Assembly (NCBI RefSeq): GCF_026107455.2
Contig: NZ_JAPCHY010000009.1
Coordinates: 62,001 to 126,000 of the forward strand
Direction of reading: 5' to 3'
Length of the DNA stretch: 64,000 bases
Source of the DNA: Xanthomonas chitinilytica
GTDB taxonomy: Bacteria; Pseudomonadota; Gammaproteobacteria; Xanthomonadales; Xanthomonadaceae
The notes beneath the pieces were generated by a model that was given only the letters and a program-made list of their open reading frames with translations, did no database searches and was not told the origin of the DNA. Positions within the stretch are counted from its first letter, which is position 1. Each line of letters begins with the position of its first letter. Shown piece by piece: positions 1 through 9,172 of this stretch. The translations under genes and the position numbers were made by a program.

Positions 1-620
1 GGATCGAGCGCCTGCAACTGCTCCTCGGGCAGGATGCCTTCCATCATCCGCGTGTACGCGGTCGGCGCCAGGCAGTTGACCCGGATGCCGTACTTGCCGC
101 CCTCGATCGCCAGCGTCTGCATCAGCCCGGCCAGCGCCATCTTGGCCGCGCCGTAGTTGGCCTGGCCGAAGTTGCCGTACAGGCCCGAGGACGAGGTGGT
201 CATCACGATGCGGCCGTACTGCTGCGCGCGCATCGCCTCCCACACCGCCTTGCTGCAGATCGCCGCGCCCATCAGGTGCACGTCCAGCACCAGCCGGAAA
301 TCGCCCAGCTCCATCTTGGCGAAGCTCTTGTCGCGCAGGATGCCGGCGTTGTTGACCAGGATGTCGATGCGGCCCCAGTCGCCAAGCGTGCGCGCGACCA
401 TCGCCGCCACCGCCGCTTCGTCCGTCACCGAGCCGGCGATGGCGAGGGCCTCGCCGCCGGCCGCGCGGATCTCCGCGGCCACCGCTTCGGTGGCTTCCGG
501 CGACAGGTCGTTGACGACGATCCGGGCGCCCTTGCGCGACAGGTAGAGCGCGTGCTGGCGGCCCAGGCCGCCTCCCGCTCCGGTGATGACCGCCACGCGG
601 CCCTTCAGCGGCATTGCCAT
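1..620 (-). CDS. Short-chain dehydrogenase/reductase, MFE-2-like (3' end outside window)
   Basis: NAD(P)-dependent oxidoreductase of the SDR family. The start at 620 (MAMPLKGRV) opens a Rossmann fold with the nucleotide-binding motif TGAGGGLG at residues 13-20, an NNAG motif near residue 90 and the catalytic YGAAK near residue 158. The N-terminal wording (VAVITGAGGGLGR..ARIVVNDL) is closest to the (3R)-hydroxyacyl-CoA dehydrogenase domain of peroxisomal-type multifunctional enzyme 2, which oxidises a 3-hydroxyacyl-CoA in beta-oxidation. It lies 46 bp after the TetR gene and on the same strand as the acyl-CoA synthetase, so a role in the same acyl-CoA pathway is likely. The C-terminus is cut by the window edge. 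Substrate is inferred, family is certain. Confidence 0.85.
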   Translation of the reverse strand, partial: MAMPLKGRVAVITGAGGGLGRQHALYLSRKGARIVVNDLSPEATEAVAAEIRAAGGEALAIAGSVTDEAAVAAMVARTLGDWGRIDILVNNAGILRDKSFAKMELGDFRLVLDVHLMGAAICSKAVWEAMRAQQYGRIVMTTSSSGLYGNFGQANYGAAKMALAGLMQTLAIEGGKYGIRVNCLAPTAYTRMMEGILPEEQLQALD

Positions 621-666
621 TGTTCGACTCCCCTTGCTTTCGATGACGATGGGGAGCCGGCCGCGC

Positions 667-1401
667 TCAGCGGGCCTTGCGGCCTCCCCGTGGTTTGCAT
701 ATCTGCCGGAAGCCGGCGGCCATGAAGGTGGCCATGCGCGACTTCACCGCGTCGTAGTCGTCCGACTGGCACAGGCCGCCGGACAGCCGGTCGATGCGGC
801 CGGTGCGCGCCAGCGTCAGCATCAGCGCACCGGTGACGAAGTGGTAGCCCCAGAAGATGTCCTCCTCGGCGCAGTCCGGCATCGCCTTCTTCAGCAGGTC
901 GATCAGGCGCAGCACCACCGGATCGAAGTGCCGGTCCATCAGCTCGGCGCCGTAGGACGTGTTCGAGGCCAGCGCGCTGAGTGCGCCGTAGTTCTTCCAG
1001 TTCTCGCCGCCCTGGATGTAGAGGTCCAGGTCGGTATCGAGGAAGGCATGCAGCGCGCCCTCCACCGTGGGCTTGCCGCCGCTGGCCGCTTCGTACTCGT
1101 CCAGCGCCTGCATCCGCAGCCCGCTGGTGACGCCGGCACGGCGCGCGATCACCGCGTCGAACAGCGTCTGCTTGTCGGTGAAGTAGTAGTTGAGCAGGGT
1201 GTGGTGGACGCCGACGCGGCTGGCCACGTCCTTGAGCGTCACGCCATACAGGCCGTGCTGCGAAAACAGCTGCTCGGCGACGTCGAGGATCTGCTCGGTC
1301 ATCTCCGCGCGCTGCTCCGCCTTGGTCGGGCGCTTGGGCCGGGTACCGGCCGGCGGGTTCTTTTTCCCGCGTCCAGGCCGGGATACTGTGTCTTTTGACA
1401 C
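667..1401 (-). CDS. TetR/AcrR family transcriptional regulator
   Basis: DNA-binding repressor of 244 residues. After a basic N-terminal tail rich in Pro, Lys and Arg (residues 1-30) comes a typical TetR helix-turn-helix (ILDVAEQLFSQHGLYGVTLK, then VASRVGVHHTLLNYYFTDK, residues 38-76) followed by a helical ligand domain. It sits 52 bp downstream of the acyl-CoA synthetase gene and upstream of the SDR, all on the same strand, and is probably the local regulator of this operon, responding to an acyl-CoA or to the transported substrate; that ligand is inferred only from context. The family assignment is secure. Confidence 0.88.
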   Translation of the reverse strand: MSKDTVSRPGRGKKNPPAGTRPKRPTKAEQRAEMTEQILDVAEQLFSQHGLYGVTLKDVASRVGVHHTLLNYYFTDKQTLFDAVIARRAGVTSGLRMQALDEYEAASGGKPTVEGALHAFLDTDLDLYIQGGENWKNYGALSALASNTSYGAELMDRHFDPVVLRLIDLLKKAMPDCAEEDIFWGYHFVTGALMLTLARTGRIDRLSGGLCQSDDYDAVKSRMATFMAAGFRQICKPRGGRKAR

Positions 1402-1452
1402 CTTTGCGCCTCCAGTGCATCGCCCGGCGCACGCGACTCGACGGCATCGCGT

Positions 1453-3057
1453 TCATTGAACCCCGCCAGCGGCGCCGTATTCGGTTCTCAGGCGCATTTT
1501 GTCAATTTTCCCGGTCGCTGCCAAAGGCATGTGTTCCACCCGCACCACCGCATCGGGCAACCACCACGACGCGACCCGGCCGCGCAGCGCGTCGAGCAGC
1601 GCCGCATCGGGCAGCGTGCAGCCCTCGCGCAGCTCCACCAGCAGGATCGGGCGCTCGCCCCACCGGGGGTGCGCGCGGCCGATCACCGCCGCCAGCGAGA
1701 CCTCGGGCTGCTCGCCGATGATGCTTTCGATCTCCCCCGGATTGATCCACTCCCCGCCCGACTTGATCAGGTCCTTCGCGCGGCCGGTGATGACCAGGTT
1801 GCCGTCGCCGTCGATGCGCGCCAGGTCGCCGGTGTCGAACCAGCCATCGGCATCCACCGCCGGCCGGGTCTGGCCGAAGTAGCGCTGCACCACGCTGGCC
1901 CCGCGCACGCGCAGGTGCCCCTCCACCCCGCGTTGTTCGGGCAGCGCGTTGCCTTCGGCGTCGGTCAGCAGCAGGTCCACGCCGATGGACGGGCGCCCGG
2001 ACAGGTGCGCGGCGCGCTGCGGGTCGTCCGGCGGCGCCACGGTGCCGGTCGGCGACAGTTCGGTCATGCCCCAGCTGGTCTGCACGCTGACGCCCAGGCG
2101 CTGCTCGATGCGCGCCATCAGCGCCGGCGCCATCGGCGCGCCGCCGACGATCACCCGCTGCAGCGTGGGCACCTGCCCACCGGTCGCTTCCAGGTGCTCG
2201 ACCAGGGCCAGCCAGACCGTGGCCACGCCCAGCGCCACCGTGACCGATTCGGCATTGATCAGCGCGGCCAGGCTGGCGCCGTCCAGGTGCCGGCCCGGCA
2301 GCACCAGCCGCGCGCCCACCGCCGGCGTGGCGAACGGCACGCCCCAGCCGTTGGCATGGAACATCGGCACCGCCAGCAGCACGCTGTCGCGCGCGGACAG
2401 CGCCATGGTGTCGACCTGCAGCGCGCGCAGGGTGTGCAGGAACACGCCGCGATGGGTATAGGTGACGCCCTTCGGCGCGCCGGTGGTGCCGGAGGTGAAG
2501 CACAGCCCGCACGGCGCGTGCTCGTCGAAGCCGCCCCACGGCACCTCGCCCTCGGCCTGCCCGATCAACGCGTCGAACGGTTCGATGGCCCGCGCGCCGT
2601 CGTCTTCAGCCGCCGCGCCGTCGATCGACAGCACGCGTTCCACCGCGTCCACCCGCGCGGCGATGCGGCCGGCCAGCGGCGCGAGGTCGGCCGAAACGAC
2701 CAGCACGCGCGCGCCCGACTGCAGCAGCATGTCCGCCAGGTGCGCTTCGCTGATGCGCGGATTCAAGGTGTGGCAGACCGCGCCCATGCCCATCACCGCG
2801 AACCAGGTTTCCACGTGCGCCTGCGTGTTCCAGGCCAGGGTGGCGACGCGGTCGCCGGCGCCGATGCCCAGCGCACGCAGCGCGGCCGAGGCCTTGCGGC
2901 TGCGCCTGGCCAGCGCGGCATAACCGATCCGCTCCACGCGGCCGCCCCCGCATGCGGTGACCACTTCCACCCCGGGGTGCCACTTGGCGCCGTGTTCCAG
3001 GAACTTGTCCAGGGTCAGCGCATAGTCCTGCATCTGGCCGTGGATCACTGCTGGCAT
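1453..3057 (-). CDS. AMP-binding acyl-CoA synthetase
   Basis: ATP-dependent CoA ligase of the ANL superfamily (534 residues) that activates a carboxylic acid to its CoA thioester. Motifs visible: the P-loop-like LCFTSGTTGAPKGV near residue 170, the A5 motif SWGMTELSP near 315, the A7/A8 region DGWFDTGDLARID and KDLIKSGGEWINPGEIE near 400-435, and the catalytic Lys near the C-terminus in LAATGKIDK. This resembles medium/long-chain fatty-acyl ligases. The ATG at 3057 lies inside the end of the carboxylesterase gene (13-nt overlap), so the two are translationally coupled. It would act on the acid freed by the esterase. The exact acid is unknown. Confidence 0.88.
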   Translation of the reverse strand: MPAVIHGQMQDYALTLDKFLEHGAKWHPGVEVVTACGGGRVERIGYAALARRSRKASAALRALGIGAGDRVATLAWNTQAHVETWFAVMGMGAVCHTLNPRISEAHLADMLLQSGARVLVVSADLAPLAGRIAARVDAVERVLSIDGAAAEDDGARAIEPFDALIGQAEGEVPWGGFDEHAPCGLCFTSGTTGAPKGVTYTHRGVFLHTLRALQVDTMALSARDSVLLAVPMFHANGWGVPFATPAVGARLVLPGRHLDGASLAALINAESVTVALGVATVWLALVEHLEATGGQVPTLQRVIVGGAPMAPALMARIEQRLGVSVQTSWGMTELSPTGTVAPPDDPQRAAHLSGRPSIGVDLLLTDAEGNALPEQRGVEGHLRVRGASVVQRYFGQTRPAVDADGWFDTGDLARIDGDGNLVITGRAKDLIKSGGEWINPGEIESIIGEQPEVSLAAVIGRAHPRWGERPILLVELREGCTLPDAALLDALRGRVASWWLPDAVVRVEHMPLAATGKIDKMRLRTEYGAAGGVQ

Positions 3058-4685
3058 CCAGCCACCCCCTCGGGCAGCGGCGGGGCGACGACGCCGACGT
3101 TCCAGTGCCAGGGCAGCCCGCCCTGCGCGCGGCGGCGGCACACCACCGCTTCCACCAGCTCGTACATGCCCGGCTTGAGGTGCTCGCCCGGCAGCGGGCC
3201 GGCGTCGAAGGCCATGTAGGCGCGCGCGTCGCCATAGGCCGGCCATCCGGGCTGACCGGTCGCGGACGGAACGCCGTCGCGCGCGAACGCGGCCCAGTAG
3301 CCGATCATCGCCCCGGACAGGGCGGATTCTTCCGCCGTGTCCGGGATCTTCGGCCAGTGCGGCGGCGTCCGCGCCGCGGTGCCGAACACGTAGGGAAGCT
3401 CGCTGGCGTGGAACGCATGCAGGCCGGCCGCGTCGGCCGCCGGATAACCGTGGTTCCAGTAGTAGAGGTAGGACGGCTGGCCGAGCGCGGCCTGCTTGCG
3501 CACCAGCCGCTCGGCGGTCCAGCCGTACATCGCGTCGCGGGTGATGGCCAGCAGCGCCGCATCCAGGTCCGCCGACGGATAGCGCTCCAGCATCGCCCCG
3601 GCCAGCTCGCCGTAGCGGTTGCGGATCTCGGTCTCGTAGGCCGCGGCGTCGGCAGGCTTCGGCGGCAACAGGAAACGCAGCGAGCGGATCTCGCCCTCGT
3701 TGAAGCCGGCCAGAACCGGCACCGGCGCCTGTTCGCCGCGGTCGAACACGTCCACCAGCTGCCGCGGCAGCACCTTGCCGTCCACGTTGCCCAGCGGCAG
3801 GAAGCCGGACATGGCGGCCTTGACGGTGAGCTCCTGCGCGTCCGTCGCACGCAGGCGCACCAGCCCGCGCACCTCGATCTTGCGGCTCAGTTCCAGCCCC
3901 GACGCCTCCGCCGACGGCGTGCCATGCACCGTCTCGCGCAATGCCGGCGTCGAGATCATGTAGGCGCTCTGGGCGATGGCCTTGTGGAACAGCCCGCGCG
4001 CGTCCGGCGCGGCCATCAGGTACATGACGCTGAGCGCGCCGGCCGATTCGCCGGCGATGGTGACGTTGCCCGCATCGCCACCGAAGGCGCCGATGTTGCG
4101 TTGGACCCAGCGCATCGCCTCGACCTGGTCGAGCAGGCCGTAGTTGCCGGACACGCCATCGGCCGATTCGGCGCTGAGCTGCGGATGCGCCAGGTAGCCG
4201 AGCACGCCGAGCCGGTAGTTGATGCTCACCACCACCAGGCCCTGCGCGGCCAGGCGTGCGCCGTCGTACATCGGCTCGCTGCCGGCGCCGGCGGTCAGCG
4301 AACCGCCATGGATCCACACGAACACCGGTGCGTCCCTGGCATCGGCCGGCGCCCACACGTTCAACGACAGGCAGTCCTCGCTGGTCGGCAACGGCTCGCC
4401 CGGCGCATAGATGCTGCCCGGACGCGACGGCGGTTGGATGCAGGCCGGGCCGAAGCGGGTGGCATCGCGTATGCCCTTCCATTGCGCGGCCGGCACCGGC
4501 GGCCGCCAGCGCAGCTTGCCGAGCGGCGGCTGCGCGTAGGGAATGCCGCGGAAGACGTGGATGCCGTCCGCCAGCGCTTCGCCTTTCAGCGCACCGGCGG
4601 GCGCTTCGGCCACCGGTGCCGCCAACGCCTGCGCGCCGCACAGGGCTGCGGAAACGGCCAGCATGCGGATGAAGTTGCGGATCAT
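3045..4685 (-). CDS. Secreted type B carboxylesterase
   Basis: Alpha/beta hydrolase of the carboxylesterase type B family (546 residues) with an N-terminal Sec signal (MIRNFIRMLAVSAALCGAQA, cleavage near ALA-AP). The oxyanion motif HGGSL is near residue 128, the nucleophile elbow GESAGA near 215 and the likely catalytic His in HASELPYVFG near 425, all family hallmarks. Length is normal for the family. It is expected in the periplasm or outside the cell, where it would split an ester. Its ATG overlaps the stop of the MFS gene (ATGA at 4685-4682) and its end overlaps the acyl-CoA synthetase start, so it is part of a tightly coupled operon that imports and activates the products. Confidence 0.9.
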   Translation of the reverse strand: MIRNFIRMLAVSAALCGAQALAAPVAEAPAGALKGEALADGIHVFRGIPYAQPPLGKLRWRPPVPAAQWKGIRDATRFGPACIQPPSRPGSIYAPGEPLPTSEDCLSLNVWAPADARDAPVFVWIHGGSLTAGAGSEPMYDGARLAAQGLVVVSINYRLGVLGYLAHPQLSAESADGVSGNYGLLDQVEAMRWVQRNIGAFGGDAGNVTIAGESAGALSVMYLMAAPDARGLFHKAIAQSAYMISTPALRETVHGTPSAEASGLELSRKIEVRGLVRLRATDAQELTVKAAMSGFLPLGNVDGKVLPRQLVDVFDRGEQAPVPVLAGFNEGEIRSLRFLLPPKPADAAAYETEIRNRYGELAGAMLERYPSADLDAALLAITRDAMYGWTAERLVRKQAALGQPSYLYYWNHGYPAADAAGLHAFHASELPYVFGTAARTPPHWPKIPDTAEESALSGAMIGYWAAFARDGVPSATGQPGWPAYGDARAYMAFDAGPLPGEHLKPGMYELVEAVVCRRRAQGGLPWHWNVGVVAPPLPEGVAGCQQ

Positions 4686-6016
4686 GGATTTGCCTCCTGC
4701 GATGCCTGGCGACGGATGCTGCGCGCCAGCCACAGGAACATGGCGATGGCCAGCACGTAGAACGGGATGAGCGTGTAGAACGCCATCTGCAGCGAGTTGT
4801 GCGGATGGCTGGCGCGGAAGAAGTCGCTGGCCGCGCCCAGCCAGGTCGGCCCCAGGCCGAGGCCGATCAGGTTCATCACCAGCAGCAGCAGCGCCCCGGA
4901 CAGCACGCGCTGGTCCGGCCGGACTTCCTCCTGCACCAGCGTCACCGCCGGCGACAGGTAGAAATAGTTCAGCCCCGTCGGCAGCACCAGGAACAGCAGC
5001 GCCAGCCGCCAGCTGTCCACCCAGACGAAGGCGACGAACAACGGCAGCGCCAACGCCAGGCCGATGGCCGGCAGGTAGGCGTAGGCGGTCTTGGAACGCC
5101 GCGACAAGCGGTCGATCAGGCGCCCGGACAGCACCATGCCCGCCATCGTGCCCAGGCCGATCACCAGCGCGTACCACACGGCCACTTCCTGCAGGGTCAT
5201 GCCCTTCTCGCGCATCAGCAGCAGCACGGTGAAGTTGAGCATGGCGTAGGTGACGAACTGGGTCGCGCCGCAGGCCAGCGCCATGCCGCGCAGCACCGGA
5301 CTGGCGAAGAACGCCTTGCAGGTTTCGCGGAAGCCGGGCTTCTGCTGCGCGGCGACCGCGGTGGCACCGGGGCTTTCGGCCGGCGCGTCCAGCCCGCCCT
5401 TCTTCGGTTCGCGCACGAACAGCCAGACGACCAGCGCGGTGACGATGCCGATCGCGCCGACCCAGACGAACGCCAGCCGCCACGAATAGGCCGCCGCGAT
5501 CGATGCGCCGAAGGCCACGCCTAGCGCCTGCCCGATCGGCGGGCCGAGGTTGAACAGGCCCAGTGCGGTGCCGCGCGTACCGGAAGGGAAGTAGTCGGAG
5601 ATGATGGCGTAGGACGGCGGCACGCCACCGGCTTCGCCGATGCCGACCATCATCCGCGCCAGCACCAGTTGCGGGTAGTTGGACGCCATGCCGCAGGCAG
5701 CGGTGGCCGCACTCCACAGCGCGCAGGCGAACGCCAGCACCCTGACCCGGTTGGTCCGGTCCGCCAGCCAGCCCACCGGGATCGCCAGGATGCAGTAGAA
5801 CATCGCGAAGTACAGCCCGCCGATGCGGCCGAGCTGGCCATCGCTCACGCCCAGGTCGTCCTGGATCGGCTTGGCCAGGATCGACAGCAGCTGCCGGTCC
5901 AGGAAGTTCAGCACGTAGACGAAGCACAGCACCGCCAACACCAGCCAGGCCACCGCTCCCGGGCGCGCGGCAGGCGCGCCCGGGAGTGCGAGCGGAACGG
6001 GAGCAGGGCCGGCCAT
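4682..6016 (-). CDS. MFS transporter, spinster-like
   Basis: Inner-membrane major facilitator protein of 444 residues with about twelve hydrophobic segments starting at residue 20 (AVAWLVLAVLCFVYVLNFLD). The sequence FLDRQLLSIL after helix 1 and the loop GWLADRTNRVRVL between helices 2 and 3 are typical of the spinster-like/ACS branch that moves organic anions and lipidic acids. The gene starts at 6016, sharing a base with the stop of the TonB receptor (TGATG), and ends in an ATGA overlap with the carboxylesterase. With the outer-membrane receptor upstream it likely completes the import route for the compound hydrolysed and activated by the rest of the operon. Substrate unknown. Confidence 0.9.
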   Translation of the reverse strand: MAGPAPVPLALPGAPAARPGAVAWLVLAVLCFVYVLNFLDRQLLSILAKPIQDDLGVSDGQLGRIGGLYFAMFYCILAIPVGWLADRTNRVRVLAFACALWSAATAACGMASNYPQLVLARMMVGIGEAGGVPPSYAIISDYFPSGTRGTALGLFNLGPPIGQALGVAFGASIAAAYSWRLAFVWVGAIGIVTALVVWLFVREPKKGGLDAPAESPGATAVAAQQKPGFRETCKAFFASPVLRGMALACGATQFVTYAMLNFTVLLLMREKGMTLQEVAVWYALVIGLGTMAGMVLSGRLIDRLSRRSKTAYAYLPAIGLALALPLFVAFVWVDSWRLALLFLVLPTGLNYFYLSPAVTLVQEEVRPDQRVLSGALLLLVMNLIGLGLGPTWLGAASDFFRASHPHNSLQMAFYTLIPFYVLAIAMFLWLARSIRRQASQEANP

Positions 6017-8322
6017 CAGAACGTGTACCCGAGGCGCACGCCCACCGTGCGCGGCCGCACCACGCCGTAGCGGCCGTCGAGGAAGGCCTCCGGATGGACG
6101 TAGTTGACCGAGCGGTCGTCGAACAGGTTCTCCACGTACAGGCCGACGGTGGCGTTGCCGAAGGCCGCGGCCAGGTTCGCGTTCACCACGGTGTAGGCAT
6201 CGGTGAAGTCGTAGGTCGGGCTGACCACGCCGGGCTGGCCCGGCACGTTCGGGAACGCGTTGGGATGGGACCCCACGTGCACCACCGCCAATGACGCGTT
6301 GCCCTCCGCGTTGCGCGGCAGGTCGAAGCTGTAGTTGACCGTCGCCGAGCCGCTGAACTTCGGGCCGGACAGCCGCGCATCCTTCACCGCGCCGGACATC
6401 GCCGCCTCGGCCGGCGTGAGCCGGTCCACCCGGGCCTGGTTGAAGGCGCCGTTCAGCGCGATCGTCCAGCCCAGCGCCGGCATCGCCATCAGCTCGAACT
6501 CGAGGCCGCGGCTGTAGGCGCCGCCGATGTTGGTGACGAACTGCACCTGGTCGGAAACGCGGTTGGCCTGGACCTGGATGTCGCTCCAGTCGATGTAGTA
6601 GAGCGCGAGGTTGGCCGCCATGCGCCCGTTCAACCAGCGCCCCTTCATGCCCAGCTCGTAGTTGGTCAGCTTGTCCGAATCGGCGCCGTAGGGAATGACC
6701 AGGTCGTCCGGGTCGAGCGTGCTGACCGAACCGGCGCGGGCATTGACCACCGGCGCGCGGAAGCCGGTGGCGACCGCCGCATAGGTGGTGATCGACGGCA
6801 CCGGCCGCCACGAAGCGCTGAGCCGGTAGGACGGGCCGGTCTCCCTGGCCTTGGCGCCGGTCGCCGCCTCGACCGGGGTGATCGTCACCGGCAGGCCGCA
6901 GACGTTGAAGAAGCTGCAGTAGTAGGCCAGGGTCAGGTAATCGCTGTTGTAGCCCCCCTCGCGGGTGAAGCCCTGGGCCTGGATGCTGCCGTAGCGCAGC
7001 CCGAGGGTCGCCCAGAAATCCTCCGTGAAGCGGTAGGTCAACTGGCCGAACAGCGCCTGCTCGCGGGTCACGTCATAGGTGTGGTAGCGCAGGTAGTACT
7101 CGTCGGGCAGGCCGGTGATGCCGCTCTGCGCGAGGTAGTCCTGGTTGGAGCGGTAGCCGAAGTACACGTCGCGGTCGCGCTTGTAGTGGAAGCCGCCCAG
7201 CACCCAGTCCAGCGGGCCGTTGCTGTCGGACACCAGCCGCACCTCCTGCACGAAGGTCCGGTTCTCGCCCGGCCCGTCCAGCGCGAAGGCGAAGGCCTGG
7301 TCGTAGGTGCCGGCGAGATCGACGTTGAACAGCGACTCGTAGTCGGACCACGTCGAGGAACTGGTCAGCTTCGCCCCGTCGAACTGGTAGCCCAGGGTGA
7401 GGTTGTAGTTGGTCATCGTGCCGGAGAACCTGTCCGGCCGGTCCGAGCGGCGCGTGTCCTCGCCGAGGTCGGGATTGACCAGCGACGAATCCTCCGGCGT
7501 GCTCTCCTCGCGCGAGACGCGCACCTGTGCCGACAGCCGGTCGGTCGGCTCCCACAGCAGCGTGGCGCGGCCGCCCCAGCTCTTCAGCGCGTTGGCGTTC
7601 CTGACCCCGGTGCCGATGTTGTCGATGTAGCCCTCCTCGTTGCGCGAGAAGCCGACCACGCGCAGCGCCATCGTGTCCTCGACCAGCGGGATATTGAGCA
7701 TGGCGTTGTAGCGCTGGCGCAGCGAACCGGAACCGGTCACGCCCAGGTCGGCCTGGACCGAGCCTTCGAACAGGTTGGGGTCCGGCGCATGGGTCAGGAT
7801 GCGCAGCGCCCCGGCCAGCGAACCGGAACCGAACAGCGTGCCCTGCGGCCCGCGCAGGAACTCCACCCGCTCCACGTCGTAGAGGCTGGGATCGAGGATG
7901 GTCGAGTTGCCGTTGGCCGAGATCGGCAGCTCGTCGACGTAGATCGCCACCGTGCTCTGCAGGCCGGCGCCATAGCCATTGGTGGCGATGCCGCGGGCGG
8001 TGAAGTTGTTGAAGTTGGCGCTGGCGCGGTTGAGCACCACGCCCGGCGTTTCGTAGGCCAGGCCCTCGTAGCCGACGATGCCCTTGGCGTCGAGTTCTTC
8101 CTGCGACATCACCGATACGCTCAGCGGCACGTCCTTCAACGGCTCGCTGCGGCGTGTGGCGGTGACGATGATCGTATCCAGTTCCTGGGCCCTGGCAGTT
8201 TCCTGCACCTGCCCCTCCCGCGCCTGGTTCTCGAGCACCTCGGCCGTGGCTTGCGCCAGGACCGACATGGGTACGGCAAACAGCGCGGCCATCGATGCGG
8301 CCGCGATCATACGACTTCCCAT
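6016..8322 (-). CDS. TonB-dependent outer-membrane receptor
   Basis: Outer-membrane receptor of 768 residues. A Sec signal (residues 1-23, ending VLAQA) precedes a TonB-box-like segment and plug domain (LDTIIVTATRRSEPLKDVPL, residues 48-67; LRGPQGTLFGSGSLAGALRI near 154), then a long beta-barrel ending in the typical aromatic C-terminus VGVRLGYTF. The plug type is that of the sphingomonad/caulobacter-like receptors for plant-derived or hydrophobic small molecules rather than iron. It is the first gene of the operon that continues with MFS, carboxylesterase, acyl-CoA synthetase, TetR and SDR, so it probably brings the ester or its acid across the outer membrane. Confidence 0.92.
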   Translation of the reverse strand: MGSRMIAAASMAALFAVPMSVLAQATAEVLENQAREGQVQETARAQELDTIIVTATRRSEPLKDVPLSVSVMSQEELDAKGIVGYEGLAYETPGVVLNRASANFNNFTARGIATNGYGAGLQSTVAIYVDELPISANGNSTILDPSLYDVERVEFLRGPQGTLFGSGSLAGALRILTHAPDPNLFEGSVQADLGVTGSGSLRQRYNAMLNIPLVEDTMALRVVGFSRNEEGYIDNIGTGVRNANALKSWGGRATLLWEPTDRLSAQVRVSREESTPEDSSLVNPDLGEDTRRSDRPDRFSGTMTNYNLTLGYQFDGAKLTSSSTWSDYESLFNVDLAGTYDQAFAFALDGPGENRTFVQEVRLVSDSNGPLDWVLGGFHYKRDRDVYFGYRSNQDYLAQSGITGLPDEYYLRYHTYDVTREQALFGQLTYRFTEDFWATLGLRYGSIQAQGFTREGGYNSDYLTLAYYCSFFNVCGLPVTITPVEAATGAKARETGPSYRLSASWRPVPSITTYAAVATGFRAPVVNARAGSVSTLDPDDLVIPYGADSDKLTNYELGMKGRWLNGRMAANLALYYIDWSDIQVQANRVSDQVQFVTNIGGAYSRGLEFELMAMPALGWTIALNGAFNQARVDRLTPAEAAMSGAVKDARLSGPKFSGSATVNYSFDLPRNAEGNASLAVVHVGSHPNAFPNVPGQPGVVSPTYDFTDAYTVVNANLAAAFGNATVGLYVENLFDDRSVNYVHPEAFLDGRYGVVRPRTVGVRLGYTF

Positions 8323-8706
8323 AACAGACCCCCTCCCAGAAGTACTGACTCAGCAAGACGTTTCGGGGGCCGATACTGCGCTGTAGCGGAAGTCGTGTCA
8401 ATACTCACTCACTTGCGTGTGAATGTTTTTCGAAAAGCCCGGCCCAAGACGGTTCCGGCCCGCAGATGGCGGGCGGTCCACAGGCACCGCCGCGCCGGCC
8501 GCGGCATGGGCCCCGTCGTGGCGCACCTGCACGGCAACCCGACCTCCGCACCACCTCGCCGCACCCAAGGAGATCGCCGCGGCACGCGCACGCGGCGAAC
8601 ACGCCAGCGGGACTGCATGACCGAAGAAGCGCTGTTGAAGGTACGGCCGGAAAGTGCGTTGCAGGCAAGCGCTTCCCCCCGGAGACAAGCAGTCACCGGG
8701 ATAGCC

Positions 8707-8770
<64 letters not shown>

Positions 8771-8987
8771 TTTACCGGGTTCCCTTCCGCAGTGGCGGAG
8801 CGCGAAGCGCGGAGCCGCGAGGACAGGGCGTGCTTGAGCAGCCATTCGCCTGTTGAAAAGCGCCTCTTTGGCTACCTTTCTCTGCACGAACAAAGAAAGT
8901 AACTCGCGCCCCTTGGGGCGCGAAAGCTTTTGCTTTTGCTCCCGCCCCATTACGACAGGAGCACACTCCAGGACCTGTCGGAAAAGC

Positions 8988-9031
8988 TCGCGACTGACGT
9001 CGCTCCTGCAGCAGAGCGACGTCAGTCGCGA
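8988..9031. repeat. REP-like palindrome 1
   Basis: Two perfect 17-base arms (TCGCGACTGACGTCGCT and its complement) around a 10-base loop. The same core, GAGCGACGYCAGTCGCGA, recurs at 29613-29680 and 32450-32517, so it is a dispersed intergenic element of the REP type known from pseudomonads and xanthomonads. Here it lies downstream of the TonB-receptor gene that ends at 9173. Confidence 0.85.
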
Positions 9032-9120
9032 TGGATGGCCGTATGCCCCCCAACTGCGGCCCTGGAGCCTGGTCGGACCGATCACGTGCCTTCCTTTCCC
9101 CGCTTGGACGAAGAACCAGG

Positions 9121-9147
9121 AAAAAGACCGGCTGACGCCGGTCTTTT
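9121..9147 (-). terminator. Rho-independent terminator of the second TonB receptor
   Basis: Inverted repeat AAAGACCGGC-TGAC-GCCGGTCTTT followed, on the minus strand, by a short T run. It lies 26 bp beyond the stop of the receptor gene at 9173 and fits its transcript end. Confidence 0.8.
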
Positions 9148-9172
9148 CCATCGCCCAGGACACGATCGGCGA

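Noticed and set aside
1453-4641. Apparent fusion of carboxylesterase and acyl-CoA synthetase
   Set aside because: The part upstream of 3057 is an out-of-frame shadow of the esterase; the two genes overlap but are separate.
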